A model generated the notes under the pieces. The model made no database searches, had not been told where the DNA came from, and worked only from the letters and a program-made list of their open reading frames with translations. 64,000 nucleotides of DNA from Gemmatimonadota bacterium (GTDB lineage: Bacteria > Gemmatimonadota > Gemmatimonadetes > Longimicrobiales > Gaopeijiaceae). How positions within the stretch are numbered: position 1 is the first letter of the stretch; every line of letters starts with the position of its first letter. Of the stretch, positions 41,327 to 50,183 are shown piece by piece. The stretch spans positions 122,330 to 186,329 of the forward strand of contig JAJCZZ010000091.1 in assembly GCA_029262115.1 (NCBI GenBank). Direction: 5' to 3'. A program made the translations under genes and the position numbers.

Positions 41327-42160
41327 CTACTCCTGGCCCGATTCGCTCGGCCACACGTGCCGAAGGTATCGCTCAGGTGCGTTGAGGAAGTCGCGAACCA
41401 GGCGGACCGAGTCGATCTGTTCGAACGAGATCGGCGCAACCTCCCCTCCGTCGAACGAGTAGAGGGCGGCGCCGGGCACGGCCATGAGAATGGGAGCGTG
41501 GGTCGCGATCACGAACTGTGATCCGGCGTCCACCGCGTCTTTGATCATGGCCAGGAAGCCGAGCTGGCTCTGCGGAGAGAGCGCGGCCTCCGGCTCGTCA
41601 AGAAGGTAGAGGCCCTCGGGAACGAGGCGGGATCCGAAGAGCCGTAAGAAGGCTTCGCCGTGCGACGCCGCATCCGGGTCCTTGCCGTAGCGGACATCCA
41701 TGGCGCCGATCGACGCGCGATGCGGACCCTTTGCCAGAGTGCGGGCGTAGTTGGACGCGTCCGCCATTTCCCGGTCGACGCGGGCTATCTCGGCCTCGTG
41801 TTCGGCCCGTGCGGCGGCAAGGGCCTGCTGGAATCCGAAGAAGTCTTCGGCGCGGAGGAAAAAACCCCGTCGCGTTCGGCGCCTCCAGGCGAGCCGAAAG
41901 CACGAGGCGAGCGAGCGCTGAGCCGCCAGCGTGGGGTCCCGCGCCAGGGGCGCGGCGCCCACCACCGGAAGGCTCACCGCAATGGCCAGCGCCTCCAGGA
42001 AGGTCGACTTGCCCGTGCCGTTTTCGCCGACGAGAACCGTGACCGGTCGGTCCAGCGCGATCTCGCGAAGCGATGCAATGGACGCGACCGAAAATGGAAA
42101 CGCGTCCGCCGACGGCGGTGCCCGATAGGTCACCGCCGCCAAGGCTGTACCTTCGACCAT
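41327..42160 (-). CDS. AAA-family ATPase (ABC/OLD-like)
   Basis: 277 residues. Walker A GENGTGKST in LDRPVTVLVGENGTGKSTFLEAL, a helical insert with RRRTRRGFFLRAEDFFGF, the Walker B region GLYLLDEPEAALSPQSQLG, and an H-loop QFVIATHAPILMAVPGA. This is the AAA_21/AAA_27 fold, related to recF and OLD ATPases. These small stand-alone ATPases have no assigned role; some belong to defence pairs, but no nuclease or partner gene lies next to it. ATG 42160 is preferred because the in-frame ATG at 42193 sits inside a hairpin. Confidence 0.82.
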   Translation of the reverse strand: MVEGTALAAVTYRAPPSADAFPFSVASIASLREIALDRPVTVLVGENGTGKSTFLEALAIAVSLPVVGAAPLARDPTLAAQRSLASCFRLAWRRRTRRGFFLRAEDFFGFQQALAAARAEHEAEIARVDREMADASNYARTLAKGPHRASIGAMDVRYGKDPDAASHGEAFLRLFGSRLVPEGLYLLDEPEAALSPQSQLGFLAMIKDAVDAGSQFVIATHAPILMAVPGAALYSFDGGEVAPISFEQIDSVRLVRDFLNAPERYLRHVWPSESGQE

Positions 42161-42170
42161 CCCGCTCACG

Positions 42171-42218
42171 CGACTCCCCCGGTGGGGGCGCACGTACGCA
42201 CCCCGCCCAGGGGAGTCG
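42171..42218 (-). terminator. Long hairpin between PadR and AAA ATPase genes
   Basis: CGACTCCCC (42171-42179) and GGGGAGTCG (42210-42218) are exact reverse complements; the 30-base interior folds again (GGTGGGG with CCCCGCC). It starts eight bases after the PadR stop and probably ends the PadR transcript. Confidence 0.6.
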
Positions 42219-42226
42219 GTCGTGCG

Positions 42227-42754
42227 CTACAACGCTTCGAGTTCCTTCCGAGCGGCGTCGAGGATGGCCCGAATACGGTCACTCCCGTCCGCGTCCGTCC
42301 GCGTCGCGGCTTGGAAGGCGGCTTTGCTCAGCCGTGTCCATGACGCCCAGATCTCGGCCGTCTCGGGTCCCATATTCGACCCCCACTCCTTCCACCCGCC
42401 AGCTCGCTTCCAGATCCGGGCCACCGCGTCGTCATGCAGAAGAAGTTCCTCGCGGCCCGCCTCCGTGAGGTGGTAGACCCTCTTCCCACTCTCCTCGTCC
42501 GAGCGGACCAGGTCCTCGTCTTCGAGCTGTTGCAAGACGGGATACACGGTGCCGGCGCTGGCCTTGTACATCCCACCCGATCGCTCTTCGAGTCGCTTCA
42601 TCAGTTCGTAGCCGTGGGCCGGCCCGTCATCGAGCAGTGACAGAAGGGCCATCCGCACCTCGCCCTGACGGAAGAAACTTCGACGCGGACCACGTCGACC
42701 TCGGCGCCGATGCCCCCGACCGACATCCCAATCGAAGATCCAGTCGAAGTCCAT
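42227..42754 (-). CDS. PadR-family regulator with Gly/Arg-rich N-terminus
   Basis: 175 residues from ATG 42754 (GGAGG seven bases upstream). N-terminus MDFDWIFDWDVGRGHRRRGRRGPRRSFFRQGEV is basic, as in PadR/Vir-type proteins with Arg-rich leaders. The winged helix follows: RMALLSLLDDGPAHGYELMKRLEERSGGMYKASAGTVYPVLQQLEDEDLV, then EESGKRVYHLTEAGREEL. The C-terminal helix is long. The palindrome at 42840-42855, 86 bases upstream, is a good autoregulatory operator. Target genes other than itself are not evident. Confidence 0.92.
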   Translation of the reverse strand: MDFDWIFDWDVGRGHRRRGRRGPRRSFFRQGEVRMALLSLLDDGPAHGYELMKRLEERSGGMYKASAGTVYPVLQQLEDEDLVRSDEESGKRVYHLTEAGREELLLHDDAVARIWKRAGGWKEWGSNMGPETAEIWASWTRLSKAAFQAATRTDADGSDRIRAILDAARKELEAL

Positions 42755-42839
42755 GCCACCCCTCCTCGTGTTACAGAACATCGCTTCCTCCATTCTTGAG
42801 CGTACCCGACCGGGCCCACTCGTACAATACGTCGGACAC

Positions 42840-42855
42840 TATATCGTACGATATA
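42840..42855. promoter_or_regulatory. 16-bp palindrome, PadR-type operator
   Basis: TATATCGTACGATATA is a perfect palindrome. Its ATATCG/CGATAT arms resemble operators of PadR/Vir-type repressors. It lies in an AT-rich patch upstream of padR and about 75 bases from the 3' end of mutM. Confidence 0.65.
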
Positions 42856-42930
42856 TCTTTGAAAGAGATTCACCAAGAGGCGTCGCCACGATCGGGGGGG
42901 CTCACCCACCCCCGTTTCGGAGGAGGCTCC

Positions 42931-43830
42931 CTACCCCCTTTTCAGCTCTTCCAACTCCTCCAGCGTACGCGGCCAATCGTCGCCCAGGAGACGGGAGAGA
43001 CCTCGATCCGCCAACACCGTCCCACCTGTCTGACAGGTGGCGCAGTAGTTGGTCTCCCGGTTGGCGTACTTGATGCGCTGAATGGGAGAGCCGCACACCG
43101 GGCACGGCTCACCAAACTTCCCGTGCGCAGCCATAGCAGGATGGAACGCCGTGATCTTCGTGGGAAAGGTGGATCCGAATTCTTCGCGAAGTCGCCGCGT
43201 CCACTCTCCCAGCGACCGCCGCGTCACCTCGAAGAGCCGCTCGACATCCGCGTCTCGCAGGTTTCCGGTGCGCTGCAGAGGGGAGAGCCCGGCAAACAGG
43301 AGGATTTCGTCGGAGTGGGCGTTTCCGATCCCGGAAAGGATCCTCGGATCGGTCAGCGCACGTTTAAGCGTTCGGTTCTCCCGCCGGAGCGCTTTGGCGA
43401 AGTCCTCCAGCGTGGCCGTGAGAACTTCGAGCCCGCCGGGATCGAGTGTGCCGAGCCGGGCCCGTCCAAGGACCACGTGAAGCGACGACCGCTTGTGGCT
43501 GGCCTGCTCGGTCAGCAGCACCGTGCCATTGGGGAAGTCGAACGCGCCGTGAGCCCGCTTCCTGGGCACGGCTGCTCCCGCCTTCGCCCACTTGAACCGA
43601 CCGGTGATCATGAGATGAAAGACCAAAAACAGTTCGTCGTCCATCTCCCAGACCACCCGCTTCCCCAGTCGGGAAACAGCGCGAACCGTTCGCCCTTCCG
43701 CCGAACGGAGCGGAGGATCCCACGTTCGCAGCAGCGAGGGGGATCGCACCCGGATCTTCGTCAACGTCTTCCCCCGGATCGTGCGTTCCAGCCCCTCGAC
43801 GTAGGCCGTGACTTCGGGAAGTTCAGGCAT
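42931..43830 (-). CDS. mutM: Formamidopyrimidine-DNA glycosylase family protein (MutM/Nei type)
   Basis: 299 residues. MPELPEVTAYVEGLERTI gives the catalytic Pro2 and Glu3 after Met removal. RILSGIGNAHSDEILLFAGLSP is the H2TH region (the usual NIYADE reads NAHSDE), followed by a C-terminal zinc finger C-PVCGSPIQRIKYANRETNYCATCQTGG with the DNA-intercalating Arg replaced around YANRETNYC. It removes oxidised bases such as 8-oxoguanine or FapyG. NAHSDE suggests the actinobacterial Fpg2/Nei2-like subgroup, not classical MutM. Confidence 0.9.
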   Translation of the reverse strand: MPELPEVTAYVEGLERTIRGKTLTKIRVRSPSLLRTWDPPLRSAEGRTVRAVSRLGKRVVWEMDDELFLVFHLMITGRFKWAKAGAAVPRKRAHGAFDFPNGTVLLTEQASHKRSSLHVVLGRARLGTLDPGGLEVLTATLEDFAKALRRENRTLKRALTDPRILSGIGNAHSDEILLFAGLSPLQRTGNLRDADVERLFEVTRRSLGEWTRRLREEFGSTFPTKITAFHPAMAAHGKFGEPCPVCGSPIQRIKYANRETNYCATCQTGGTVLADRGLSRLLGDDWPRTLEELEELKRG

Positions 43831-43856
43831 GACGGCGCACGGTCAATCGGTGCCCA

Positions 43857-45035
43857 CTACCGTCCCGCGGGCGCGCGGACATCGAGTGCGTCTCGGGTCA
43901 CCACGTCCCAGTAGCTCGTGAAGGGGCGCTCCCCAGCCGCTTCCGCCACGGTCCGCACCGGCTGGAGCGTCTGCGTCGAGTAGTACCCGGGGATCGCGGA
44001 CGGGTGATCCCCACCGAAGTTGGGGAAGTAGCTCCGGATGATCACGGCGTCGTCAGACGCTGGCAGCGTGGCCAGATTCTCCGCCCATGCACGGAAGGTG
44101 CCTCCACGCCACAGGTAGAACTCGACGTTGGAGGTGTAGAACACGGACAACTCGAGGCCCAGTTCGGACAAAACCGCCCCGACCTCCCGTACCGCGTGGC
44201 TCCCCGCCAGGTCGCCCACGACGGGTACGATGCGGTTCTGTAGATGCAGGTTGCGCACCGTCTCGTATCGGCGCCGGTCCACGAAGTAGGAAGACGGATC
44301 GCCGTCGACGTCGGTTTCCAGCACGAGCTGCCGGTACGTCGGATAGTACGCGCGGGGCGGCCGCCCGAGCGACGTGAAGCGGAGCCCGAGGCCCGCGTCG
44401 ACGAAGACCTGATGGAAGCGAAGGATCGTCGCAACGTCGTCCGGGGTGAGCGCGATTCCGTACCCCCGCACGGCGCGGGTGAGTTCGGTCTGAAGCGCCG
44501 CAACGGTGGCGGGGTCGGCAGGGTGCTCGTCGACCCAGGCGACGATCTCCTGGAGGGAAGCATCCGCCCACGCGCTCGGGTCGGCCGGCGCCATCCGGCC
44601 GTGAAGGCCGCTGAGAAACTCCACCCGGGTCGGTGCCCGCTCGACCAACGCTTTGAGGAGGAGATGATGAAGCGCGTTGTCCCTGCGCACATCCAGCATG
44701 AAGGCGATCTGGGGCTTGATCTCAGCAATGTACGAGTAGTTCTGATCCGGGCCGACTCCCACGTACGCGCCGCCGCGAAGCCCCGACGCGCGCAGGGCGT
44801 CCATCACGTTCAGGAAGCCCGTTTCATTGGAGATCAGATTGTCCGTATCGAAGTAGCCGCCCGCCTCGGAGATCCGATTGTAGAGCGCGGCGAACGCGGA
44901 GTCGGACAGCGCGTCGGCCGGACGCGTGACGGGCGGCCCCAGGGTCGGCGGAGTTCGACCTTCACAGGCTGCGAACGCGAGCACGGCAAACACGAGCACC
45001 ACGATCCGCCGACTGGTTCGCGCCTGCACCGTCAT
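43857..45035 (-). CDS. LIC_10091-type conserved lipoprotein
   Basis: 392 residues from ATG 45035. Lipoprotein signal (RRIVVLVFAVLAFAACEG, lipobox Cys24). The conserved block LISNETGFLNVMDALR, GAYVGVGPDQNYSYIAEIKPQIAFMLDVRRDNALHHLLLKAL and VEFLSGLHGRM marks the LIC_10091 family, whose Leptospira member has a methyltransferase-like fold. Later YTSNVEFYLW and DAVIIRSYFP match the same family. Biochemical function is not known. A possible 35-codon gene overlaps its start. Confidence 0.8.
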   Translation of the reverse strand: MTVQARTSRRIVVLVFAVLAFAACEGRTPPTLGPPVTRPADALSDSAFAALYNRISEAGGYFDTDNLISNETGFLNVMDALRASGLRGGAYVGVGPDQNYSYIAEIKPQIAFMLDVRRDNALHHLLLKALVERAPTRVEFLSGLHGRMAPADPSAWADASLQEIVAWVDEHPADPATVAALQTELTRAVRGYGIALTPDDVATILRFHQVFVDAGLGLRFTSLGRPPRAYYPTYRQLVLETDVDGDPSSYFVDRRRYETVRNLHLQNRIVPVVGDLAGSHAVREVGAVLSELGLELSVFYTSNVEFYLWRGGTFRAWAENLATLPASDDAVIIRSYFPNFGGDHPSAIPGYYSTQTLQPVRTVAEAAGERPFTSYWDVVTRDALDVRAPAGR

Positions 45036-45139
45036 GAAGACGACGGACCCGCCGGTACGAGGCGGACGACGAAGGATCCACCGAAGAAGCCGCCGAACAT
45101 CGCCGCCATGTTCCGGAACGTGGCCGCGGACTCGGACAT
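45032..45139 (-). CDS. Possible 35-codon glycine-rich hydrophobic peptide
   Basis: MSESAATFRNMAAMFGGFF, then GGSFVVRLVPAGPSSS. One short hydrophobic, Gly/Phe-rich segment. Its TGA overlaps the next gene's ATG (ATGA, 45035-45032), typical of coupled genes, and it fills the 139-base gap between two otherwise adjacent genes. Ribosome site is weak and no homologue is recognised, so it may be chance. Confidence 0.35.
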   Translation of the reverse strand: MSESAATFRNMAAMFGGFFGGSFVVRLVPAGPSSS

Positions 45140-45174
45140 GTCCGTCGAAGCGGTAGCGTTCCGGCACCGGAGCG

Positions 45175-45996
45175 TCAGGGGTCATCGGGAGGCTCCGGGA
45201 GGGCCACTGGATCGGGAGCACCCAGCTCGATCGACGGGGGCGCGACCGCCACCTCCTGCGCTGCGGCGGCCACCGCATCGGCAAGCCGATTCACTTTGGA
45301 CTCCCACGCCTTGCTCAGCCTCGACCACAGGAAGCGCAGCCCCCCCCAGCCCGTGACGGCCATGAGGCCGACGATCGGAAGAACCGCAGGGGCTCCCGAG
45401 ACCCCGACGACTGAAGCGACAGCCGCGCCTCCCAACGCCCCGCCAAACGGGATTCCCACCAGTCCGTACCAGAGTCCGACCTCCTCGGAGCGACGGGCGC
45501 TGACATCGATCTCGGTCATCCCGTCCCGGCTGACGAGTCCCACCATGATGGGACCGAGCCCATCGTTGTAGCTCCACTCCATCCTGCCGTACATGTCCTC
45601 CAACTCGCCCTTGGCTCGGATCACGCTGCGAATCGCCCGCACCACCCTGTCCCGGTCCTCTTCCGCTACTTCACCGTAAACCGTCCTGTGCACGCTCCAG
45701 GAGTAGTCGCCGCCGGCCAGCGTGCTCGACTCCCGCACCGCCGGGGTCTGCGAGTCCGTGGCCGCCATGTCCACGTACCGAGGATCGATGCCTGCCTCGG
45801 CCGCGATCTGCCGGAGGTCCTCCAGCGTGAGTCGGCCCCCCTGTCCCGGCGCCGCCGACCGTTCCTGAAGGTCAGCGGCGGTCCGCAAGATGCGCGCGAC
45901 CTCTTCGTCGGAAAAATGGCGTGCGGGCACGCTCACACCTCGTGCCGGCGCCCCCGAGACCACCTCCGCGCTCTGCCCTGTCCTTTGGTCCGCCAC
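45175..45996 (-). CDS. Uncharacterised protein with helical N-domain and two membrane spans
   Basis: 273 residues. The N-terminus (ARHFSDEEVARILRTAADLQERSA to LTLEDLRQIAAEAGIDPRYVDMAA) is a helical module seen ahead of various membrane or kinase proteins in this group of bacteria. A middle beta-rich domain follows (RTVYGEVAEEDRDRVVRAIRS; GRMEWSYNDG), then two membrane segments (LWYGLVGIPFGGALGGAAVA and APAVLPIVGLMAVTGWGGLR) and a short Pro-rich tail. No family name can be given. It lies two bases after the sortilin-type gene stop, so they may be co-transcribed. Confidence 0.7.
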   Translation of the reverse strand: MADQRTGQSAEVVSGAPARGVSVPARHFSDEEVARILRTAADLQERSAAPGQGGRLTLEDLRQIAAEAGIDPRYVDMAATDSQTPAVRESSTLAGGDYSWSVHRTVYGEVAEEDRDRVVRAIRSVIRAKGELEDMYGRMEWSYNDGLGPIMVGLVSRDGMTEIDVSARRSEEVGLWYGLVGIPFGGALGGAAVASVVGVSGAPAVLPIVGLMAVTGWGGLRFLWSRLSKAWESKVNRLADAVAAAAQEVAVAPPSIELGAPDPVALPEPPDDP

Positions 45997-45998
45997 TC

Positions 45999-48900
45999 CT
46001 AGTCTCCCCCGGGGCGCGGAGGCACGACCACAGGCTCCCCGGTGTCCGGGTACACACCCGCGTCGTTCATGCTGCGGTACAGGGCCGGGACACGATCCTC
46101 GATGTACCGGTTCACTTCCTCGACGAGCGGCGGAACCATCTCCCAGGCCCGATCCAGCGCCCAGCGCGTATCGGCGGTGGGCGAACCCGCGTTGCTCTCG
46201 ATGCCGAACGCGGCCCGCCCGGGTCCGGCGCGCTCAATCCGGTCGCTCAGCGAATCCAACTCTTCGTCCAAGAGCTTCGCCCGTTCCACCAGCGCCTCCT
46301 CGGCCTCCGCCGCCTCCAGCATCTCGACGGCGTCTCCGATCTGGTCGCGCAACCTCCGGATCGCCCGCTGCGCATTCGTCACCGTTCCCGCAATGGCCGC
46401 CCCGCTACGGGCCACGCTCTGTCGGTCGCGGAGCGCCACCATGTCGGCCTCCACACGTGGATCCAATTTCACCAGGACTTCCTGCTCCGCCACCTGATCA
46501 CCGGCGTCCAGTTGCACGAGGTAGGTACCCGGAAGCACGAGCGGACCCTGAGGTGGGCCGCCGCCGAAGCCACCACCACCCTGCTGCCGTTCGACTTCGA
46601 CTGGAGCCTTCTCTCGAAGATCCCAAACTACCTCGTGGAAGCCACGGCCCGACTTCGCCTCGAGTTCCCGGATCGTCTCGCCCATGGCGCTGGTCACCGT
46701 GAGCGTGGCGTCCTCCACGTCGCCTCCGAGCCAGTACCGGATGACCGCACCGTCTGCGGGGCGCGGCGCCTCGTACAGATCACCCCAGAACGGCCATCCC
46801 CCCAACCGGAACCGTTGCGTGGCGTCGGCAACAGAGAAGACGAAAGCGTCCGTGCCGGCGAAGTTTCGGCCAGCCATCTCCTCGAGGGGGGCGAGGTCGT
46901 CTACGATCCAGATCGAGCGACCGTGCGTCCCGACAATGAGATCGTTCTCACGAGCCTGGATCTCCAGATCGTCGACTGGAACCGTCGGCAGACCGTCCAT
47001 CCGGTGCCAGGTGGCGCCCCGATCGACCGAGGTGAAGACGCCGATCTCGTTGCCGACAAAGAGAAGATCCGGGGTTCGGGGATGCTCCCGCACGACGTTG
47101 ATCGACCAGTCGGGCAATCCGTTCGCGAGCGAAGTCCACGTAGCACCGAAGTCCTCGGTCACGTAGACGTAGGGTCGGTAATCGTCATCGAAGTGACGGT
47201 CGAAGGCGACGTAGGCGCGCCCGTCGACCGAGTGTGACGCATCGATCCGGCTGACGTACGAGCGCCCGGGAAGTCCCGGCACCCGGTCGACGACGTTGGT
47301 CCAGTTGGCGCCCCCGTCGCGTGTGACCTGGAGGTTGCCGTCGTCCGTACCGACCCAGAGGACCTGGGCGCTCCTCGGGGACTCCTCGACCGCGGAAATG
47401 TTGCCGTAGCTTCCGAGCCCATCGTTGCGCGACAGCGTCTCGTCCGTGACCACCGCGCCCATGATCTCCAGCGTGTCCCGGTCGATCATCCTCGTCAGGT
47501 CCGGGCTCGCTTCATCCCACGTGAGGCCGCGGTCGCGCGAGCGCATCAGGTGCGTGCCTCCCACGTACACGGTGCCTTCCGTGTGCACGGACGGGACGAT
47601 CGGCGCGTTCCAATTGAACTCGTAATCCAGGGCGGGATCATCGGCTCCGGCACGAGATGCCGGCCGCATGCGCCACGTCTGGCCCGTAGCCAGATCCACC
47701 CGACCGCTGTTGCCGCCCTGCGACTCACTGTAGAGCACGCCGTTGTCGAACGGATCGAACTCGTTGTAGAAGCCGTCGCCGCCCCAGACGTCGATCCAGT
47801 CCCGGTTCTTGAGACCGTACCCGGTCGTTGTTTCGTTCGGCGCGCACCAGGACGAGTTGTCCTGCAGCCCTCCGCACACGATATACGGGTCGCTGTCGTC
47901 GACACCGATCTCGTAGAACTGACCGATGGGCAGATTGTTGTGGTGCCGCCACGTGCGCGATCCGTCCCACGAGGTGGCAATGCCGCCGTCGTTCCCGAGG
48001 ATCAGGTGCCTCGAGTTGCCGGGATCGATCCAGAGGGCGTGGTGATCCACGTGGATCCCGTCGGCGGCGTCGCCCTGCCACCACGTCCGTCCGCCGTCGT
48101 CCGACGCGCTGAACGAAACACCTCCCAGGTAGATCCGGCTGGCGTCGTTCGGGTCGATGCGCACCATGCTGAAGTACATGGGACGGGGGTTCCGGTCGGA
48201 TACCTTCTCCCAGCTATCGCCTCGATCGAAGGAGCGGTACAGACCCTGATCGTCGCCGCCGGCTTCGACGGTCGCGTACACAAGGTTGCCATCGCCTCGA
48301 AACACGTCGAGGCCAATGCGACCCTTCTCGCCCTCCGGAAGGCCTTCCGTCAACTCCACCCAGGAGCGCCCTCCGTCGTTCGTCCGGTAGATGCCGCTGC
48401 CGCCTCCAGACGCGCTGAACCCGAAGACGGTCCGGCGGCGCTGGTACATGGCCACGAAAATCGTGTTGGGGTCGGCCGGGTCCATGACCAGATCGATCGC
48501 TCCCGTATCGTCGTCGATATAGAGAACCCGGTCCCAGCTCTCGCCCCCGTCCGTGGTCTTGTAGACGCCGCGCTCCGGGTTCGGACCCCACAGGTGCCCG
48601 ACCGCGGCCACGTACGCCACATCCGGATCCCGGGGATGCACGGCGATCCGCCCGATGTGCCGTGTTTCCTCGAGTCCGAGGTTCATCCACGTCTTCCCGC
48701 CGTCCGTCGTGCGGAAGACGCCGCATCCGTAGGGCGAACTCTGACGGTTCTGGGGCTCGCCCGTGCCGACCCAGACGATGTTCGGGTTGTCCTGGTAGAC
48801 GGTGACGTCGCCGATCGACGAGCAGGGCTGGTCATCAAAGAGCGGGGTCCAACTGACGCCCTGGTTGTCCGTATGCCAGACGCCTCCGGTCGCGAGCCCC

Positions 48901-49100
48901 ACGTAGAACTCCGCCGGATTCGACTCCAAACCCTCAAGGTCCGAGACACGGCCGCCGATGATCGCGGGTCCAATGTCCCGAAACGACAACTCGCTCGCGA
49001 CGGACTCGACCACCGTCTGGGCACCTACGGGGTGGGTTGGGAACGTCGCGAACAGCAGGGCGGCTGCGAGGGTCACGGCGTTCGACCGGAATGAGCGCAT
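45999..49100 (-). CDS. Sortilin/VPS10-like exported beta-propeller protein (copy 1)
   Basis: 1033 residues from ATG 49100 (AGGAG six bases upstream). Signal peptide LAAALLFATFPTHPVGAQ. Two seven-bladed propellers are suggested by BNR/Asp-box motifs S-D-G-G-x-T-W: TTDGGKTW, TTDGGESW, TNDGGRSW, SDDGGRTW, SRDRGLTW, TRDGGANW, DRGATW. Family landmarks: GPAIIGGRVSDLEG, GTGEPQNRQSSPYG, GHLWGPNPERGVYKT and GTHGRSIWIVDDLAPL. The C-terminal ~250 residues are a beta domain plus a coiled coil. Often annotated as glycosyl hydrolase, but no catalytic acid pair is evident; ligand or protein binding is likelier. Confidence 0.85.
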   Translation of the reverse strand: MRSFRSNAVTLAAALLFATFPTHPVGAQTVVESVASELSFRDIGPAIIGGRVSDLEGLESNPAEFYVGLATGGVWHTDNQGVSWTPLFDDQPCSSIGDVTVYQDNPNIVWVGTGEPQNRQSSPYGCGVFRTTDGGKTWMNLGLEETRHIGRIAVHPRDPDVAYVAAVGHLWGPNPERGVYKTTDGGESWDRVLYIDDDTGAIDLVMDPADPNTIFVAMYQRRRTVFGFSASGGGSGIYRTNDGGRSWVELTEGLPEGEKGRIGLDVFRGDGNLVYATVEAGGDDQGLYRSFDRGDSWEKVSDRNPRPMYFSMVRIDPNDASRIYLGGVSFSASDDGGRTWWQGDAADGIHVDHHALWIDPGNSRHLILGNDGGIATSWDGSRTWRHHNNLPIGQFYEIGVDDSDPYIVCGGLQDNSSWCAPNETTTGYGLKNRDWIDVWGGDGFYNEFDPFDNGVLYSESQGGNSGRVDLATGQTWRMRPASRAGADDPALDYEFNWNAPIVPSVHTEGTVYVGGTHLMRSRDRGLTWDEASPDLTRMIDRDTLEIMGAVVTDETLSRNDGLGSYGNISAVEESPRSAQVLWVGTDDGNLQVTRDGGANWTNVVDRVPGLPGRSYVSRIDASHSVDGRAYVAFDRHFDDDYRPYVYVTEDFGATWTSLANGLPDWSINVVREHPRTPDLLFVGNEIGVFTSVDRGATWHRMDGLPTVPVDDLEIQARENDLIVGTHGRSIWIVDDLAPLEEMAGRNFAGTDAFVFSVADATQRFRLGGWPFWGDLYEAPRPADGAVIRYWLGGDVEDATLTVTSAMGETIRELEAKSGRGFHEVVWDLREKAPVEVERQQGGGGFGGGPPQGPLVLPGTYLVQLDAGDQVAEQEVLVKLDPRVEADMVALRDRQSVARSGAAIAGTVTNAQRAIRRLRDQIGDAVEMLEAAEAEEALVERAKLLDEELDSLSDRIERAGPGRAAFGIESNAGSPTADTRWALDRAWEMVPPLVEEVNRYIEDRVPALYRSMNDAGVYPDTGEPVVVPPRPGGD

Positions 49101-49166
49101 CACATGCTCCTGGAGGTTCTTCGTGTGGTTCGAATACTGGATCAAAGGGCGTGCGGGGCAGGGCTA

Positions 49167-49469
49167 GAAGGCTGTTGAAGAAGGGTAGCGTACCGCGTTG
49201 GGAGCGCCACGGCTCCAGCTCGTAGGCGGCACGACGAAAGCATAGCCAAAGCTACGGTGAGGCGTACCAACGACCGAGATGGGGCCGTGCCGCCCCAACC
49301 CTATGACTGTAAGTGTCATATGATACATGCCGATGGGCGCAAGGGGGTCGCGGACTCATAGTTCGTTTCTCCTCGCTCGCCGTAGCCCTGCTACGACTCG
49401 TCGTCGTTCCTGCTCTGAGCACACGCGAGACCCCTGCGCGCGGTGCACTCCCCTTCTTCAACAGCCTTC
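49167..49469. mobile_element. 303-bp MITE-like inverted-repeat element with 8-bp target duplication
   Basis: The ends are 31-bp inverted repeats with three mismatches; the outer 19 bases (GAAGGCTGTTGAAGAAGGG) are identical. The flanks CAGGGCTA (49159-49166) and CAGGGCAA (49470-49477) are a target-site duplication with one difference. Inner parts also match in inverted order (GCTACGGTGAG against GCTACGGCGAG), so the whole unit is a long imperfect palindrome. No transposase is encoded. It occupies most of the 445-base gap 49101-49545. Confidence 0.75.
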
Positions 49470-49545
49470 CAGGGCAACCCCGGTTGACACCGTCGACGGC
49501 CCCGGTCGACTTTGGGCCTATCCTTCCCCACGTACGGAGTGCCCC

Positions 49546-50175
49546 ATGCGAATCCTTCGCCCGCTGCTCATGGCTGCCGCGTTCGTCGCCCCCTTGAGTG
49601 CGCAGGACATGCAGCGACCCGAAGGATGGATGGTTCGGTTCGACCGAGACGGTTCTACCGAGGCGGAGCTGGAATCGTTCGTGGAAATGCCGCCCGGCTT
49701 CCACATCACCACCGGCCCGGCGGGGATCTTCTACGACCCGGGCCTGTCCGCGTCGGGCGACTTCCGAGCCGAACTCGAGGTCTTCCTGTTCGACCCCGGC
49801 ACCCGGCGGGAAGCGTTCGGCATCTTCCTCGGAGGGCAGGGACTCGAAGGACCCGGCCAGCGGTACACGTACTTCCTTCTGCGCAACGGCGGCGAGTTCC
49901 TCATCAAGCGGCGGGAAGGAGCGGAGACTCCGACCGTGCAGTCGTGGACAGCGAGCGGCGCGATCAAATCGTGGAGCGACCGTGGCTCCGATGCCTCCGT
50001 GCGGAACGTCCTCGCGGTCGAGGCCCGGGGAGATCGCGTCCGCTTCTTCGTGAACGGTGCGGAGGTGGCCGACCTCCCCCGAACCGAGGTTCCCGTCGAC
50101 GGCACGGTCGGCATTCGGGTGAACCACGCCCTGAACCTCCATATCGCCCGGATCGAAGTCACTCCGTCGATGTAG
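49546..50175 (+). CDS. Exported concanavalin-like (DUF1080/LamG-type) domain protein
   Basis: 209 residues; signal peptide LLMAAAFVAPLSAQ; GGAG six bases before the ATG. The single jelly-roll domain reads FHITTGPAGIFYDPG, FRAELEVFLFDPGTRREAFGIFLGG, YTYFLLRNGGEFLIKRREGAE, NVLAVEARGDRVRFFVNGAEVADLPR and GIRVNHALNLHIARIEV. This is the family-16/LamG-like sandwich that binds carbohydrates or acts as a glycan-associated module. No catalytic residues are evident. It lies just downstream of the MITE. Confidence 0.8.
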   Translation: MRILRPLLMAAAFVAPLSAQDMQRPEGWMVRFDRDGSTEAELESFVEMPPGFHITTGPAGIFYDPGLSASGDFRAELEVFLFDPGTRREAFGIFLGGQGLEGPGQRYTYFLLRNGGEFLIKRREGAETPTVQSWTASGAIKSWSDRGSDASVRNVLAVEARGDRVRFFVNGAEVADLPRTEVPVDGTVGIRVNHALNLHIARIEVTPSM

Positions 50176-50183
50176 GCGGCGGG

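Noticed and set aside
41327..42160. AAA ATPase as half of an OLD/Gabija-like or other defence system
   Set aside because: No nuclease, helicase or toxin gene is adjacent; neighbours are PadR and a glutamate synthase-like gene.
45999..49100. Glycosyl hydrolase function for the sortilin-type proteins
   Set aside because: Only Asp-box propeller motifs are visible; no catalytic residue pair can be identified.
49313..49597. A + strand open frame inside the MITE reading into the LamG-type gene
   Set aside because: It runs through the inverted-repeat end and out of frame with the LamG-type gene, which has its own start with a good ribosome site.
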